A stretch of DNA of 64,000 nt from Aspidiotus rigidus (GCA_035079385.1 JAVHKY010000043.1:372001-436000), one strand, 5' to 3'. Counted from the first letter of the stretch, positions 23,285-36,100 are shown. Notes: generated from the sequence alone by a model not told the origin. Program-made: numbers and translations.

Positions 23285-25199
23285 ATACACTTTACCGTTC
23301 TCACAAATTTTTGTATTAGTAGCGTCCTATCGATACTTGCAGTCAGAATGGTAGTCGGATGTGTTATAAGATAGAGATTGGTCTGTAGTTCTGACAGAGG
23401 TTTGTCAGTTATTTCACGCTTAGTTCGTGCATTGAGATATCCGGAAAAAAGAATGCCGGAAAGACTTGGAACACTGCACTGGTAAACGATCAGCCGATAT
23501 TCTTACATAATATAATATGCTATGCATTTCCTTGACAACTTTCCGATTTGTTTTTGGACGCTGTACGTAAGTACTGACAAATCTTTGATTTGTAAAATTT
23601 ATCGCTAGAAAGAGGATAATATGATAGGTAGAGTACCTACCTACGGTCTTCTTATGGAAATAAATTTTGAGCATCAGAATAAGTACGCGGTCGGTACTGC
23701 TGATGCAGCTGCGTAAGCTTTTTATTTTCTTCTCGCCTATACCGTTTCGTTTTGCGTGTATGTGACGTCGGCGAGGTTCGACGTCACGTATCCCTCGTAT
23801 AGTAGGCATAGTTCGAAAACATAATAATCAAGACGTTATCGTATACTATAACCGATCGTAAATACACTCTTCCTTTTTTTTACCGTTAATCATAAACGTT
23901 CATCAGATCTGACTCGTCCCACCTTTTTGTGAATCTTAACCCTTCCAGCCCATCACAGTGTATAAGAAGACGACAAGAAACAGACAAATGAACAAATATT
24001 CAAGACTAACCTGCCATATTTTAGTAACGTAATTGGGTCTTAATTAAAACGCTCTCCGACTACTTTCTTTATCCGGTTACTTTGGTAAACTTCTTTTCCG
24101 CCGCTGCCACCATTGTTGCCACTGCCGCGCCGTGATATTCCTTCCTACGTTTCAGCCCTCTAATGCCGACATTGACTGTTAATTTAATTAAATTAAATAA
24201 AATTATCTCTCAACTTTCCCGATGGAAAGAGAAAACATTTTAACGGGATATTTAATGAATATCAAATAATACTTAATTCAACTTTTCCTTATATCAAAGT
24301 TATTAAAGCGGTTATTTCCGATGGTTTTCGTTTTGTTAAACACGCTTACGTACATTACAAAGTTTTAGCGGAAGAGGGTTTCATTATTACTTTTGTCTTT
24401 TCTTATCTGATGATTCGCGTTTGAAGGTGGCGCGGCGCGGCAACGAAGCGAGGCGACAGCAAAGGTTGGTTACACTCGTAAGATATTTGCGATGAAATAC
24501 GCGCGCGACGCGACGTGACGCGTTATACCTACGAGTACGTACCTACGTCGTATTATTTTATTCATGTAACGTAGAAGTATTGAATGTATTGTATTGTATG
24601 ACATGACGTACGTATACACTTTACTCGCATTGGTACGAGTCCCATTTGTGAGACTGTATACTTTCATTCAAGTATGAGCTGAGCTGAATTACTCGTGTAC
24701 ATATAATATTTTATTTTATACGAGTACGTACAACACAACATGATACAACAGTGCGTCAATTTTTGTTCCTCTTTTACGGAATTTGGAAATTATTGTATTC
24801 CTTGAAGTACAGTTGAATTTTTGGTCCGGGGTACGTTATTTTTTTTTTTTTGCATTTTGTAGGGTCTAGATCACAATTTTAATATTTGCTCAAATTCATA
24901 TACACACACGTATGTATGGTCGACATTTTTATATTTTTGCGCACAAACGTTCTCTCTAGCTATTGGGTCGATTTGCATGGAATTGAGAATATTATTAAGG
25001 TTCATATACGTGATCTTGAATGTAGGGTAACTTTTTTGAAGGACGCATTGGTAGTTTATGAGATTTTTCAATTTCAATTTAGAAATTCGAAGCGCGATAA
25101 GTCGAACATCAATTTGCTAATCATTCCGCGACGAAAGAAATAAATTTCATTGCTATGAAAAATGGAGGGTATTTCGTTTCATCGAGTGTGAGTAACAGT
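23285..25199. other. Unassigned, with dispersed repeat E at 24880-25030
   Basis: Bases 24880-25030 match 33005-33150 in reverse complement (TATTGGGTCGATTTGCATGG; GCTCAAATTCATATA). A CG-containing patch (GCGCGACGCGACGTGACGCG, 24502-24521) resembles that at 18809. No gene recognised. Confidence 0.5.
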
Positions 25200-25640
25200 T
25201 CTTTATTGAATTGACCCGAGCCTCTAAGTTACGGCTAAATTCATTGTAACTAAGTTAAAAAATCCTAACAAAATGAGACCGCAGAAATTACAAAATTGAA
25301 AAAAAGGGGGAAAAAATTAAGCCAAATTAAGTTGCATTTGGCTATACTAGCGAGAACAGTAATGGACTGGACAGGAAGAAGAAAGTTACATCATTGCAGC
25401 ATAATTTTTGTTGTAGTTGAAAAGAGTGTGTACCAATCCTCTTTCCGGTAAAATCTTGTTTAGAACAACGCTGTCAGTCATATTCCGGTGTATTATAGCT
25501 CTTTCACCCGCCTCGAGAGTCTCTTTCCAAGTGTTAGAAATAGCGTTGAGAAGTCTAGAAGAAACGGAGTCTACAAGTTGAAGTACAATGATTGTGATTG
25601 TCAGTGATATCATCGGGCGACGCAACATTATAGAGAGGAT
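25200..25640 (-). CDS. Hypothetical small secreted protein, coding 25386-25628
   Basis: The minus-strand ORF (25628-25386, 80 aa) has an N-terminus that looks like a signal peptide (from Met7: MISLTITIIVLQLVDSVSS) followed by a hydrophilic body without cysteines. An AATAAA lies on the minus strand near 25206, about 180 nt past the stop. No family recognised. A chance ORF of this size is possible in this DNA, and it may equally be one exon. The second Met gives the better signal peptide. Listed because it is the only non-mobile ORF here with any protein-like features. Confidence 0.25.
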
Positions 25641-26023
25641 AGGTAACCCGCTTTTTAACTACTGTAATTTTTCCTTCAACTCGCGTAATTCAACGACCGT
25701 AATGTAACGTCGGCAAGGAACGAGAAATGGACGTCACTCCACAACAGTACTTAATGGTTCCTCTTGAAGTAAGTACTTACTCTTAGACAAATTCGACTCT
25801 TCTTATTATTCTGGTTCGACCCGTTAAGGACTTGTACAATCCACGACCCTCTTAAGCTTCTTTTATTTCTAATTAACTTACTCTCGTTCGCGAGAATGAC
25901 GGATAGATGTTTTATTCTCCGTCCGTTAGGTTCCCGATGATCAGTCTACGATGAACTGGCTACAAATCAGACGCGTTCCGAAATTATACTTCTTATAGAT
26001 ATTCTCTTATTTAAATAAACATA

Positions 26024-27809
26024 TTAACAGGGAACCTGTTTTATGGGGGGCTATTTGAGAAATCTGCCGTCCGCCGTCCGCCGTGCGCCGTCCAGCGAAA
26101 AACATAGAAAAATTTCGACCCTCGAGCCATATATGATAGAAGGGGGACTTCGAAAAATTTCGACTCTCGAGCCATAGATGATAGGAGAGGGACTTAGAAA
26201 AATTTCGACTCTCGAGCCATAGATGATAGGAGGGGAACTTAGAAAAATTTCGACTCTCGAGCTATATATGATAGAAGGGGGACTTAGAAAAATTTCGACT
26301 CTCGAGCCATATATGATAGGAGAGGGACTTAGAAAAATTTCGACTCTCGAGCTATATATGATAGGAGGGGGACTTGGAAAAATTTCGACTCTCGAGCCAT
26401 ATATGATAGGAGAGGGACTTAGAAAAATTTCGACTCTCGAGCTATATATGATAGAAGGGGGACTTAGAAAAATATCGACTCTCGAGCCATATATGATAGG
26501 AGGGGGACTTAGAAAAATATCGACTCTCGAGCCATATATGATAGGAGGGGGACTTAGAAAAATTTCGACTCTCGAGCCATATATGATAGGAGGGGGACTT
26601 AGAAAAATTTCGACTCTCGAGCTATAGATGATAGGAGGGGAACTTAGAAAAATTTCGACTCTCGAGCTATATATGATAGAAGGGGGACTTAGAAAAATTT
26701 CGACTCTCGAGCCATATATGATAGGAGAGGGACTTAGAAAAATTTCGACTCTCGAGCCATATATGATAGGAGAGGGACTTGGAAAAATTTCGACTCTCGA
26801 GCCATAGATGATAGGAGGGGAACAGGGAAAAATTTCGACTCTCGAGCTATATATGATAGAAGGGGGACTTAGAAAAATTTCGACTCTCGAGCCATATATG
26901 ATAGGAGAGGGACTTAGAAAAATTTCGACTCTCGAGCTATATATGATAGAAGGGGGACTTAGAAAAATATCGACTCTCGAGCCATATATGATAGGAGGGG
27001 GACTTAGAAAAATATCGACTCTCGAGCCATATATGATAGGAGGGGGACTTAGAAAAATTTCGACTCTCGAGCCATATATGATAGGAGAGGGACTTAGAAA
27101 AATTTCGACTCTCGAGCCATAGATGATAGGAGAGGGACTTAGAAAAATTTCGACTCTCGAGCCATAGATGATAGGAGGGGAACTTAGAAAAATTTCGACT
27201 CTCGAGCTATATATGATAGAAGGGGGACTTCGAAAAATTTCGACTCTCGAGCTATATATGATAGAAGGGGGACTTAGAAAAATTTCGACTCTCGAGCCAT
27301 ATATGATAGGAGAGGGACTTAGAAAAATTTCGACTCTCGAGCCATATATGATAGGAGAGGGACTTGGAAAAATTTCGACTCTCGAGCCATAGATGATAGG
27401 AGGGGAACTTAGAAAAATTTCGACTCTCGAGCTATATATGATAGAAGGGGGACTTAGAAAAATTTCGACTCTCGAGCCATATATGATAGGAGAGGGACTT
27501 GAAAAAATTTCGACTCTCGAGCTATATATGATAGAAGGGGGACTTAAAAAAAATTTCGAATCTCGAGCTATAGATGATAGGAGGGGAACTTAGAAAAATT
27601 TCGACTCTCGAGCCATATATGATAGGAGGGGGACTTAGAAAAATTTCGACTCTCGAGCCATATATGATAGGAGAGGGACTTAGAAAAATTTTGACTGTCG
27701 AGCTATATATGATCTAGGCTTCCTTGAATTTTCAATACCAAATCTCATTCGAATCATAAAACAGGTTCCCTGCGTTCCTCGTTTAACTTCGTTAAGGAAG
27801 CCGTCATTT
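26024..27809 (+). mobile_element. Repeat family A copy A2, full carrier with expanded 45-bp array
   Basis: Left end TTAACAGGGAACCTGTTTTA then GGGGGGCTATTTGAG and a CCGTCCGCCGTCC stretch; right end ATAAAACAGGTTCCCTGCG, TTTAACTTCGTTAAGG and AAGCCGTCATT. The GGGAACCTGTTTTAT blocks are inverted terminal repeats and each contains ACAGG-GAA-CCTGT, itself an inverted repeat. The interior is almost wholly a 45-bp tandem array. Flanks are AT-rich and the target duplication is uncertain (possibly ATAT). Confidence 0.75.
26102..27712. repeat. 45-bp minisatellite, about 35 units
   Basis: Unit: TAGAAAAATTTCGACTCTCG, AGCCATATATGATAGGAG, GGGACT and close variants. Variation is at a few positions: GCCAT/GCTAT, ATATATGATAGG/ATAGATGATAGG, GGAGAGGG/GGAGGGGG/GAAGGGGG, ATTTCG/ATATCG. 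A GATGATAGGAGGGGAAC variant recurs at about 26222, 26627, 26807, 27167, 27392 and 27570, that is every 4-9 units, which shows higher-order duplication. Because 45 is a multiple of 3 the array stays open in one frame; only the ATAG variant makes a stop. Confidence 0.95.
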
Positions 27810-27997
27810 TTATATCTCTTGTACATCTTGATATTCTCCTCAGATTGAGTTTTCAGCACGTCTTCCACCACAACGAAACCACTCTAGCTATTCCCCGCCC
27901 CCTTTTCTCACTTGCCACACCGCTTCTTTCGGTCAAGAAATCATCATCTAGCGAGACAAGAAGACAACTAACCTAATCACGACTGAAAACAAGTACA

Positions 27998-28590
27998 TCC
28001 GAGGAAATCAGGACTGAACTTGCGAGTCATCACGATGTGAATCATACTCATAAACTAGTTCAATCAATTCCTCATCAGGTATGTACCTGTTGTGTACGTA
28101 CCTGTTGTGTACATTAACGCTATCGCTAATCAGATGACGGATAATTTCGAGCGAAATGCGTTTAATATATATGGGTTTTCACTGCAGAGGAGGACCTCGG
28201 ACCTCTCTTTGAAGCTGTGACTCAGTACATAATTAGATGGACCGTATAGGCGATTCACCTATATTCTTCTTTTCCCACGTTTTCCTATGTTCAGCCACTC
28301 ATATTTTGTCGGAACTCATGATGAGTGAGTGAGGTTTAAGTAGAGCACTAATATTGAAAAAGGGTTTTTCAATTGTACAAATCTACTTTATTAGTTGCTT
28401 ATACAAGAGTACTTTCGGGTGTTGTCCCATCATCAGTTGTGTCGCAACTTATGATGGGATAACATCCGAAAGTACTCTTGTATAAGCAACTAATAAAGCA
28501 GATTTGTACAATTGAAAAACCCTTTTTCACTCATATTTTGAGCTGAGGATCAGTCTCGCCGACCTAAACTCCCCTAAAACCACCACATTC
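27998..28590 (-). pseudogene. Penelope-like element GIY-YIG region, degenerate and interrupted
   Basis: Bases 27998-28308 and 28541-28590 align with the 3' part of the Penelope-like element at 62.4 kb (shared ACTGAACT-GCGAGTCATCAC, GTGAATCATACTC, CTCATCAGGTATGTACCTG, TTTTGAGCTGA). The frame is destroyed by indels. A 219-bp insertion splits it. Confidence 0.65.
28309..28527. mobile_element. Inverted pair of Penelope-type terminal sequences with 13-bp target duplication
   Basis: The insert is bounded by the exact duplication CACTCATATTTTG (28296-28308 and 28528-28540). Its body is a hairpin: arms 28356-28433 and 28451-28527 are about 77 nt with a handful of mismatches, loop 17 nt. On the minus strand the left arm has CTGATGATGGGACAACACCC followed by GAAAGTAC, which resembles the hammerhead-type core (CTGATGA ... 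GAAA) described in Penelope-like terminal repeats, though stem II would be only about 3 bp. Probably a non-autonomous Penelope derivative. Confidence 0.6.
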
Positions 28591-28679
28591 CATCTTAGAA
28601 ACGTGTCAGATTTCAAGGGACCATCGTACGGTTTTGTTCGGCAATCGTTTTCGCATTTAGATCAATCGTCGAAATATGT

Positions 28680-28885
28680 TTGACTACCAACGTCTCGAGA
28701 ATCTCTGCTCCTTCTGAAATTCACACACTGATATCTTTCTTGTCTACTTGTATCGGTGCTAGCGACAAGTAGTCAGCATAATATCGACAATGTGGGTCAG
28801 AATACCTTCCAGCCCTTGAATTGATTTTTATAAGAATCGGTAGAATATACTGGGTGCCGTTTTCATATCGAATGCCAAACGATTA
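28680..28885 (-). pseudogene. Ty3/gypsy reverse transcriptase fragment
   Basis: Minus-strand translation gives LAFDMKTAPSIFYRFL, then IQGLEGILTHIVDIM and, after frame changes, a segment like the post-YxDD linker. The KTAPSIFxRFM and GLEG blocks are typical of Ty3/gypsy RT, where the YxDD box has here decayed to HIVDI. Several stops. It lies next to sequence shared with 3540-3660. Confidence 0.55.
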
Positions 28886-29073
28886 ACTGCGTAAATTGTA
28901 TTCACGCTCTCGTCGTTGCCTCCGCTACTCCATCCCAAGATTCTTCATCTGGGAATCCCGCTACAAGGATATTATCGCGAGAAACAAAAAAATTGATATA
29001 GAAGCCAAAGAAGCAACCAATCACCCTGTCGAAAAATCAACACGAGTCGAATTATGTAAATTCATGGAAAATA

Positions 29074-29978
29074 CAGTCGATGCCGACTATAACGAGGCCG
29101 GTTGAAACGAGATTTCGGGTATTGCGAGCAGAATCCGTGGTCCCTTGCACTTCACCCATATAGGCTATGTAAATTACACCGGTTACTACGAGGAGTGATG
29201 CCGGTCTTAACGAGCTTTTCGTTATCAATTAGGGCGTATATTCTCGCAAAAATGTTACATCCCTTATCATACGAAGATTGGTTACCTTTGAATGGAATGT
29301 TGTAAACACCGGTTAGTTTGTTTTGGCCTCGCGGGGAAAACTTTTCTCCTTCTCCAAGATTCGAATTTTTCCCCCTCCTTCTTTCAAGCGTCTTCTCGCA
29401 TCCATCAGCATTCATCCTCTACCTCTATCAAAAACTTGTCTGGGAGAAGACAGTTCGAAAGCTTCAGGTGCACCATCAAGTATCAACAGTCGACTTGTAA
29501 CATTTGAGCTACGACAGCAACGGTGAATTTCATGGGTGGGCCATTTTATTTTGACAAGTTTTTCCAGCTTTTCACTTGTGAACAGATTGTCCGAATAGCA
29601 TTTCTTTCTATTCATTGGTTACTCTCGAGTCAACCCTATAATTATAATTTGCAGTCCATCTTCTGGCAACCGGACATTCATTTTCCAGACCTGAGAATGT
29701 TCACGTTTTATATGAGGAGAAGCCTAGAGACAACGCTGGCGCTCTGGAAACAGTCGAAATAAATTCTATCTATGAAATAAATATGTACAAACTCCCTCGT
29801 TCGTTTTTCTCTACTGCATTTGTGTAAGTTTTTCTATACTTTTGTAAGTAGCGAGCTTCTCGGTATATCCGGATACAACGAGAATCTCGTTATAACCGGG
29901 GTATGTCTACTGCGAGCTTCCGGGTAAAGCGAGAAAAAGTATCAGGCCCTTGAATCTCGTTATAGTCGGCATCGACTG
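29074..29978. mobile_element. Tigger/pogo-type TIR element (non-autonomous)
   Basis: Termini CAGTCGATGCCGACTATAAC and its inverse are 24-bp inverted repeats, flanked by TA (29072-29073 and 29979-29980). Interior motifs GGTTGAAACGAGATTTCGGG and TCTCGTTATAACCGGGGTA are like those of pogo/Tigger ends. About 905 bp. Internal ORFs of 60-79 codons do not resemble a transposase, so it is probably a deletion derivative. Confidence 0.8.
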
Positions 29979-29980
29979 TA

Positions 29981-32900
29981 TATTAATTATCGATAATCCA
30001 TATTTCATAAAAATATGAAATATGACAGGTGTCAAATCAATCAATCATACGGTCATGACTTAAGATAATTAATTATGCAATTATAAACTAGGGAATTCAA
30101 GGCGGTAGGGTATCCTATTTGAACCCTTCCGCATGACCCTCCGTCACTATAGACCGTTCCTGGACAAAAGACTCGATGGTCAGAGAAAAGTTCCTTTGTC
30201 TGGGCGACCCCTCCATCTGATTTCTTTCGACCCTAATACGAAGTTCTCTCCTCTCGTAGAGGATCTTCAAGTCGAAAGAAAGATCATTCCATCTATATCG
30301 CTTGTACGCACGCTATCAGTATATATTTAACCTATGAGCAGTGCCAGTGTTACTTTGTAATCCACGAAGAATTTGTAATACACATTTATAAAATATTTAT
30401 TAATCGCATTTAGGCGTAATTGACGTCTACTACTATAGTGTTGTGTCGTTAACATTGAAATATTCAGGTCAGTAACCTGATCGTAAATCGCCTAATTATA
30501 TATAATGAAATAGACTATGATGAGTAATTTAATCGGTATTGAATTGCTGTGCGAACTCTTTTCTCCCCTCCCCCTCCCCCTCCGTTACGATAAGCCTTCG
30601 TAGGGCAACACTTATGAAACCAAAGCTCCGTGAGCTTTTGCCCCCTCTGTTATACAAGGTACGGTTACCTATACATATTTTGATATTGGTCGACCCAACT
30701 CTCAAAGGGAATATTATATCTCAAGTCTCACGGTAAAGCTTTTAAATAACTTTTGGCTATGCTCGATGCACCAGAGTTTGTAACTTGTATTAATTAACGA
30801 TATTGGTTTCGACAAAGTCTGACGGTATGTTATTTCTTCCGGCAGCAGATTCCAAGAATAAAGAAGATTGATGTCTCCACCATCCGAGGACGTTTACCTT
30901 ATCTCGAAGAATTTATGGTTTAATAGAAGTTGCCTTTATTTCTATCATCGTAGTTCATGTCGGACAATGCGTCCTAATTATTAATAAACTTATGTATGCT
31001 TGACCAATGTGTTCTTTGTCTTCCACTGCGCTATTGTTCTCGATGAACTTTCATACTCTGAATTATCATTCATATTTATTACGGTTAATATTCTTATGAT
31101 TGACAGGCTGGATTAAAATTTACATATGGCGGGAGTTATTAATAATTACGAATTAATTAACAGCCGGGTGCATTTTCTAATCCACACACCCATCAGTTAA
31201 CTCCTCATTGCTTCCCTCGTGCTCAGATCCTTTGAAACGCATTAACAAATAAATATATTGCACCCGAGCCTGGTTCACTCTAACCTCAAATCTCACTCAA
31301 AGAAGCTAGTCAAAATTGAAAATATTATTCTCATGCATTGAGAGACTTCAAATCAACTATAAACTATCATTTTTAACGGAAGTTATACAGTATTGAAAGG
31401 AGCTCGGATTTTTCGGAGAAACACGTTGAACGCGGCGTTTTGCACGCTGGAGAATGCGCATATGAGGTTGCAGGAATGAATTTCAAAACGGAGAAAAAAA
31501 AATGATTGATCTTTTTATACCGCGTCTCTTTTATCCTTCGCGGCTTTCCTCTTGCCTCTACCCGCATCCTCGTCCCATGACGTCTCTCTCGGTCGTCTTG
31601 GGTTGTCGTCCGATCACCCTCTGCATCCGTGCCCCTCTCCAGCGTGGCTGACGTAGATGCCTACTGTTCGGTGATTTGGCGGAGCACGCGCCATGCAGAC
31701 AGCTACACGAATAGATGTGAAATTGCCCTTATTATGTATACCTCCGACGTTCAATTCTAAGAAAAGAAATTGCTGTTTATCGGCCTAATTTTTTTTTCTT
31801 TTTCCTTTTTTTTTTTCTTTCTTTCTCGAATTCTTTTAGAACTTATTTCTGTTTGAGCAATATCTTAATTATTATCCTGTATACGAAAAAAAATCATGTT
31901 CGTGAAAAATAATCGTTAATAAGGTATTCGATATTATTTTATTATTATTTCCCGTCTTCAATAAAAATTATAATTCTTCATCATTGCTGACAATAATACC
32001 GTAATATTCTACATTTCGGATGTAAATAAATGGTTCTGAAGCATTTGCATCTACAAATGTTTCGGTGAGAGTTTGCTTCAATTCTTCCTCGTATTTTTTA
32101 TGGTAATCAATGATAAAATGTTCAGTATTTTAAACCTCGTTTTTTTATCGACAAGAAATCCTTCCCTGGTGTAATTGAAATATTGACTCCATCAAATTTT
32201 TCATGGTTTCTCCCCTGATGTGATTTAAATGTTGATTCTATCAATTTTTTAATGTTTCTCCCCTGGTCTGATTGAATTGACAAATAATTATAAAACTACG
32301 TCAAAAAAGCAATAAGGAAGCGAAAAAAAAAGAAAATGGATCTGATTGAATTGTTCAAATAATTATAATACGACGTTAAAAAAGCAACAAGGAGGGGGAA
32401 AAAATTGAAAATTAATGGGTCTTGAACAAGGCTCGAACTGGGGTGAACCACACAAAATTCAGCGTTTAAAAACGCGTGAGTGAAGTGGCGCTGGCGTGTG
32501 TATAAAATACAAAAAACGTACGAAAGAAGAAAAAAATACGAAGAACGTATAATAATCACAACGCCAAGTGAAAAAAAAGCCTTCGCAGCGCGAAAGCAAA
32601 ACCGACTTTTCCTATCTTATTTTCCTACATCGCTACTTCTTTTTTCTATTTTGTTCATTATTGGCTACATTATCTTACTTAATCGTTTTCGTTAATAACG
32701 GCAAAATGACATCGTTCTCCGGTACAAATTCATTTTCAAAACTTGCCAAGCATTATTTTTTATTCAATTTCGTGTACTGATAATACACAACTTACAACCC
32801 CCTCCCCTTCTGAGAAAGAAACACTTTTCACGCACCAGTCAGTAACACTCTTCATTTTCCGTAGCAGCATTCATTCTTTTCAACCCAGGACGGATAACGA

Positions 32901-33004
32901 ACTGACGTTCGACTTACCCCGCTCCGAATTTTTCTAAATTAAAATGGAAAAATCTCAAAAACTACCAATCTGATTATCAAAAAAATGAACCTATCGTCTA
33001 GTGC
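29981..33004. other. Unassigned, with degraded repeats
   Basis: Bases 31255-31375 are a dispersed repeat shared with 3330-3455. Degenerate tandem units lie at about 32155-32275 (54 bp, TCTCCCCTGRTSTGATT) and 32268-32420 (about 70 bp, GATTGAATTG...AAATAATTATAA). No gene recognised in 3 kb; all ORFs are under 90 codons without motifs. Confidence 0.5.
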
Positions 33005-33150
33005 AAATATAAAACTTCAATAATTCTCAATTTCATGTAAATCGACCCAATGCCAACCGAGAACATGTGCCCACCAATAAAAGTACATAACATACATACG
33101 TACGTACGTATACATGAATTTGAGCCAATGTTGAAATTGTAATCCACACA
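33005..33150 (-). repeat. Dispersed repeat E, copy 2
   Basis: Reverse complement of 24880-25030: ATTCTCAATTTCATGTAAAT, CGACCCAATGCCAACC, GAACATGTGC, then CATGAATTTGAGC. Contains a short ACGT run (TACGTACGTACGTAT). Confidence 0.65.
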
Positions 33151-36100
33151 CTCTGAAACGCCGAGAAAACATACCCCACACCAAAAACTCCATCGTGTGC
33201 GCAAGAATGCAATACCTCCTAAAGTCGGTAAAACGACGCCGCGCGTGACTTTGAATGCAAACGCCGATACTGTATGTGACGTATACACGAAAAAATGGTG
33301 GGCAAAACAATAATAAATCATTTGTAAGAATGAAGTCATCTCGCAGTACACTTGTTGAAGACTAAAAAATTGTACTCAATCATGGATGTATAGGTTTTCA
33401 AACTCAAAAAAACTGAGTACATCTCAAGAACTGTAGTCATCCGATCCTATAACCCATGTTTCAAAGAAATCCATTCGGAGTTCCGCGGACAAGAAAATCT
33501 TATGTATAAATGTCGTCGTTGTCACGAAAAAACCTCCGATGTATCAATTTTTTTGAAATTAACTTTTTTACACCAGGTGTGTTCGTCTGAGGCATCCGCA
33601 TAGTCACGAAAAGTTGCCATGGTGTTTGATTACTCCCAGCTCCTGTAGAGGCGTTAATACATAGCTCCTATGTGTAATAGTTGTCACAAAAAATCTATGT
33701 GTAAAGGTTATCACCAAAAATCTCCTGTGTGCATTGATGGAACGTACAAAATCTCTTATGTGCATGATGAATTTCTCCTATGTGTATTGACAGAACTACA
33801 CACACATAATCTCCTAACAGAATTTTTACAATTTCGAAGAATTAATCATTCCATTTAACCTGACGTTTCAATTTTTATCGTTCATCACCAAAATTTCGGT
33901 GCCCGTATTATTTTCTTGAAACATACTCGTATATACGTACGTGGATGCAAACGTTTTCGTCGCACAACTCTTAGTGGCCCTAAAAATAAAGGTTTTCCTT
34001 TTTTTTTCATCCTTTCTTTCTAGTTGTTATTCTTCTTTTTTTCTCATTCATTCCTTGGGAATAAAATCTCAACGGAATCATCAACGTAAGTAATCCGTAA
34101 CTGTACAAAAAAATTTTGTCCAAAACGACATAATTCTTGATAAAATTGCTGCTCATCCACGCGTTAAAGGACTTATCCATTACGTATTTCAGTAGGGAAA
34201 TAGTTTAGGTTGAAGTATAATATTAATATTTTTGGAGGGGTTTTTGTGTTTTTGTGAATACTTTTTCTCGTAAAATCTAGGAGTCAGCTAAAAGAGAGAG
34301 AGAGAAAGAGAGAGGGGAAGTAATTAAGTGTTCGGAGACAACAAAATGCGTGAAAAAAAGGTCGCGCCATTACTCTGAGATGATTTTATCCGTTGGTCTG
34401 TCGACTGGTCGATAGGCGAGAACTATGTGGTGAGAGAAAGAAGACAAAACATGGTAATAAAAGGGACAGGGGAGAAACTATCTTTCTGCAAAATATAGCT
34501 CCCAATTATGGAAAACAAACTGAAAAAGGGTTAGTTTTTAGACTGCGTGCATAGAAATCGTAACGACTGAAAAGTTATAACCGCGTGTATTGACGAATAA
34601 ATTTACTTGTAGTGTAGTATCAGCTATAAAATAGCCTCTGAAACGGACGGACAAAAGACATCTTTCAAATAGTTCATGCGATATGATATTTTTGCAAATT
34701 TCGAAGATTCACCGTTGTTGAGTCAATGAGTAAGCCCATGTTCCCACTTTACGTTTTTCTTTTTTTGCGGATGAGCGCACTCTATCGTGCACAAGCGAGT
34801 GCCCTTACCCGCGCCACGTAAAATACACGCATAATATTCAGTATTACGGGTACGTACTCTCAGTATCTACTTACTACAACACACGTATCAATATCGACAA
34901 GCTAAAAAGTTTGAAAATTTTCGGAAATGAAAATGATACGTGAGTCGCGAAAGCTAGCCAAGTCGAGTCGCCAGTCACTGACCAATGGCCTGTATTCAAA
35001 TGTGGCGCGTGAAAGACTGTGTGTACAAAACAAAGAAGAAGACGAGGAAGGTTGTGCTGGTACATAACATCCCCGTATTGCGCGAAGCGAGCGCGAGTTT
35101 AAATCAAAATTTTGTAAATGGCTAAAGGGAATATAAACGACGATATCATTCCGTGTTGCAAACCTAAGATGCAGAAACTTGATCCAGAGTTTGACTAAAT
35201 ACCATCTTGGGGCCTCCCGAAGGGATTATTCAAAGTAGATAGTCGTGTCGTCTTAATACCGAGTTGGACACCCCCTCGGGAGCATCTTTCCTTAGTTAAT
35301 CCCGTCCAATCCACTTCTCTTAGCTAACCTGATAGCGTTTATCTTCTTATAGCTTTATAATTCTAGACCACATTTCGCTAGCCACGATGATCGTCAAACT
35401 CTATTATAACTTTTACAACAATATTGATTAATTCCTCGGGCTCAACTTTGTTTCTTTTGCAAATTCTGTACTTTTTTTCTTTTTCTTTTTCTTCTTCTTC
35501 TTCTTCTTCTTCTTTCTTTTCTTTTTCCTTTGCTCTCTTTCTTTTTCCCATATTTACATTCTTGCTGTCGTCGAAGAAATGACTGCGGAAGTTTTTAAAC
35601 TGTAGTAAAAGTTTAAAAACGAATATTCGAAAGAAAATACCCGACTTATTATTTATCATAAAAGGATTATATTATGTTTTTAGCGAGGGTATCGTCAACG
35701 ATTAATGCGTTTTTCACGGATTCTAACGATCCGTTTAACGGCATTTCAGTGCGCCCATTATATAACTTCATTGTATATAATCGCGTATTCCCACGGGCTT
35801 TTCTCTTTCGCACAGGCAGACAAGAAATCTCAAATTGTGTTGCACGAAAAACTTTTTCCAGAAGAATAAGTGGGAATAAATGTAATCGTACGATGGACGC
35901 ACGGTACGCGAGTAAATTATTACTGTGCGCCAAATCATTTTCATTAGGAAGATAAGATACGTTTACATCATACCTATGTTGGTATACTAGTTGAGCAAGA
36001 AAAGAGTGAGTACACCTATTTATGAATTTCAACGTAAAGATACTCGTTAAGCAGGCACCATTTCGAGGATATACGTGGTCAATTAATCAGGCCTATGGTT

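Noticed and set aside
23025..23354. ORFs with Ile-Tyr runs
   Set aside because: Translation of (TA)n and (TG)n tracts at the end of a dispersed repeat.
26223..27593. Four plus-strand ORFs of 66-134 codons with a 15-residue repeat
   Set aside because: They result from a 45-bp tandem unit whose length is a multiple of three; frame limits coincide with the ATAG variant, and the element's other copies are not open.
26102..27712. CRISPR-like regular array
   Set aside because: No unique spacers: the whole 45-bp unit repeats, in eukaryotic DNA and inside a TIR element.
32400..32470. Third tRNA-like SINE head
   Set aside because: AGTTCGAGCC resembles a B box, but no A box at the right distance was found.
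35378..35659. Glu/Lys-rich 93-codon ORF
   Set aside because: Driven by a TTC-rich tract and without any domain.
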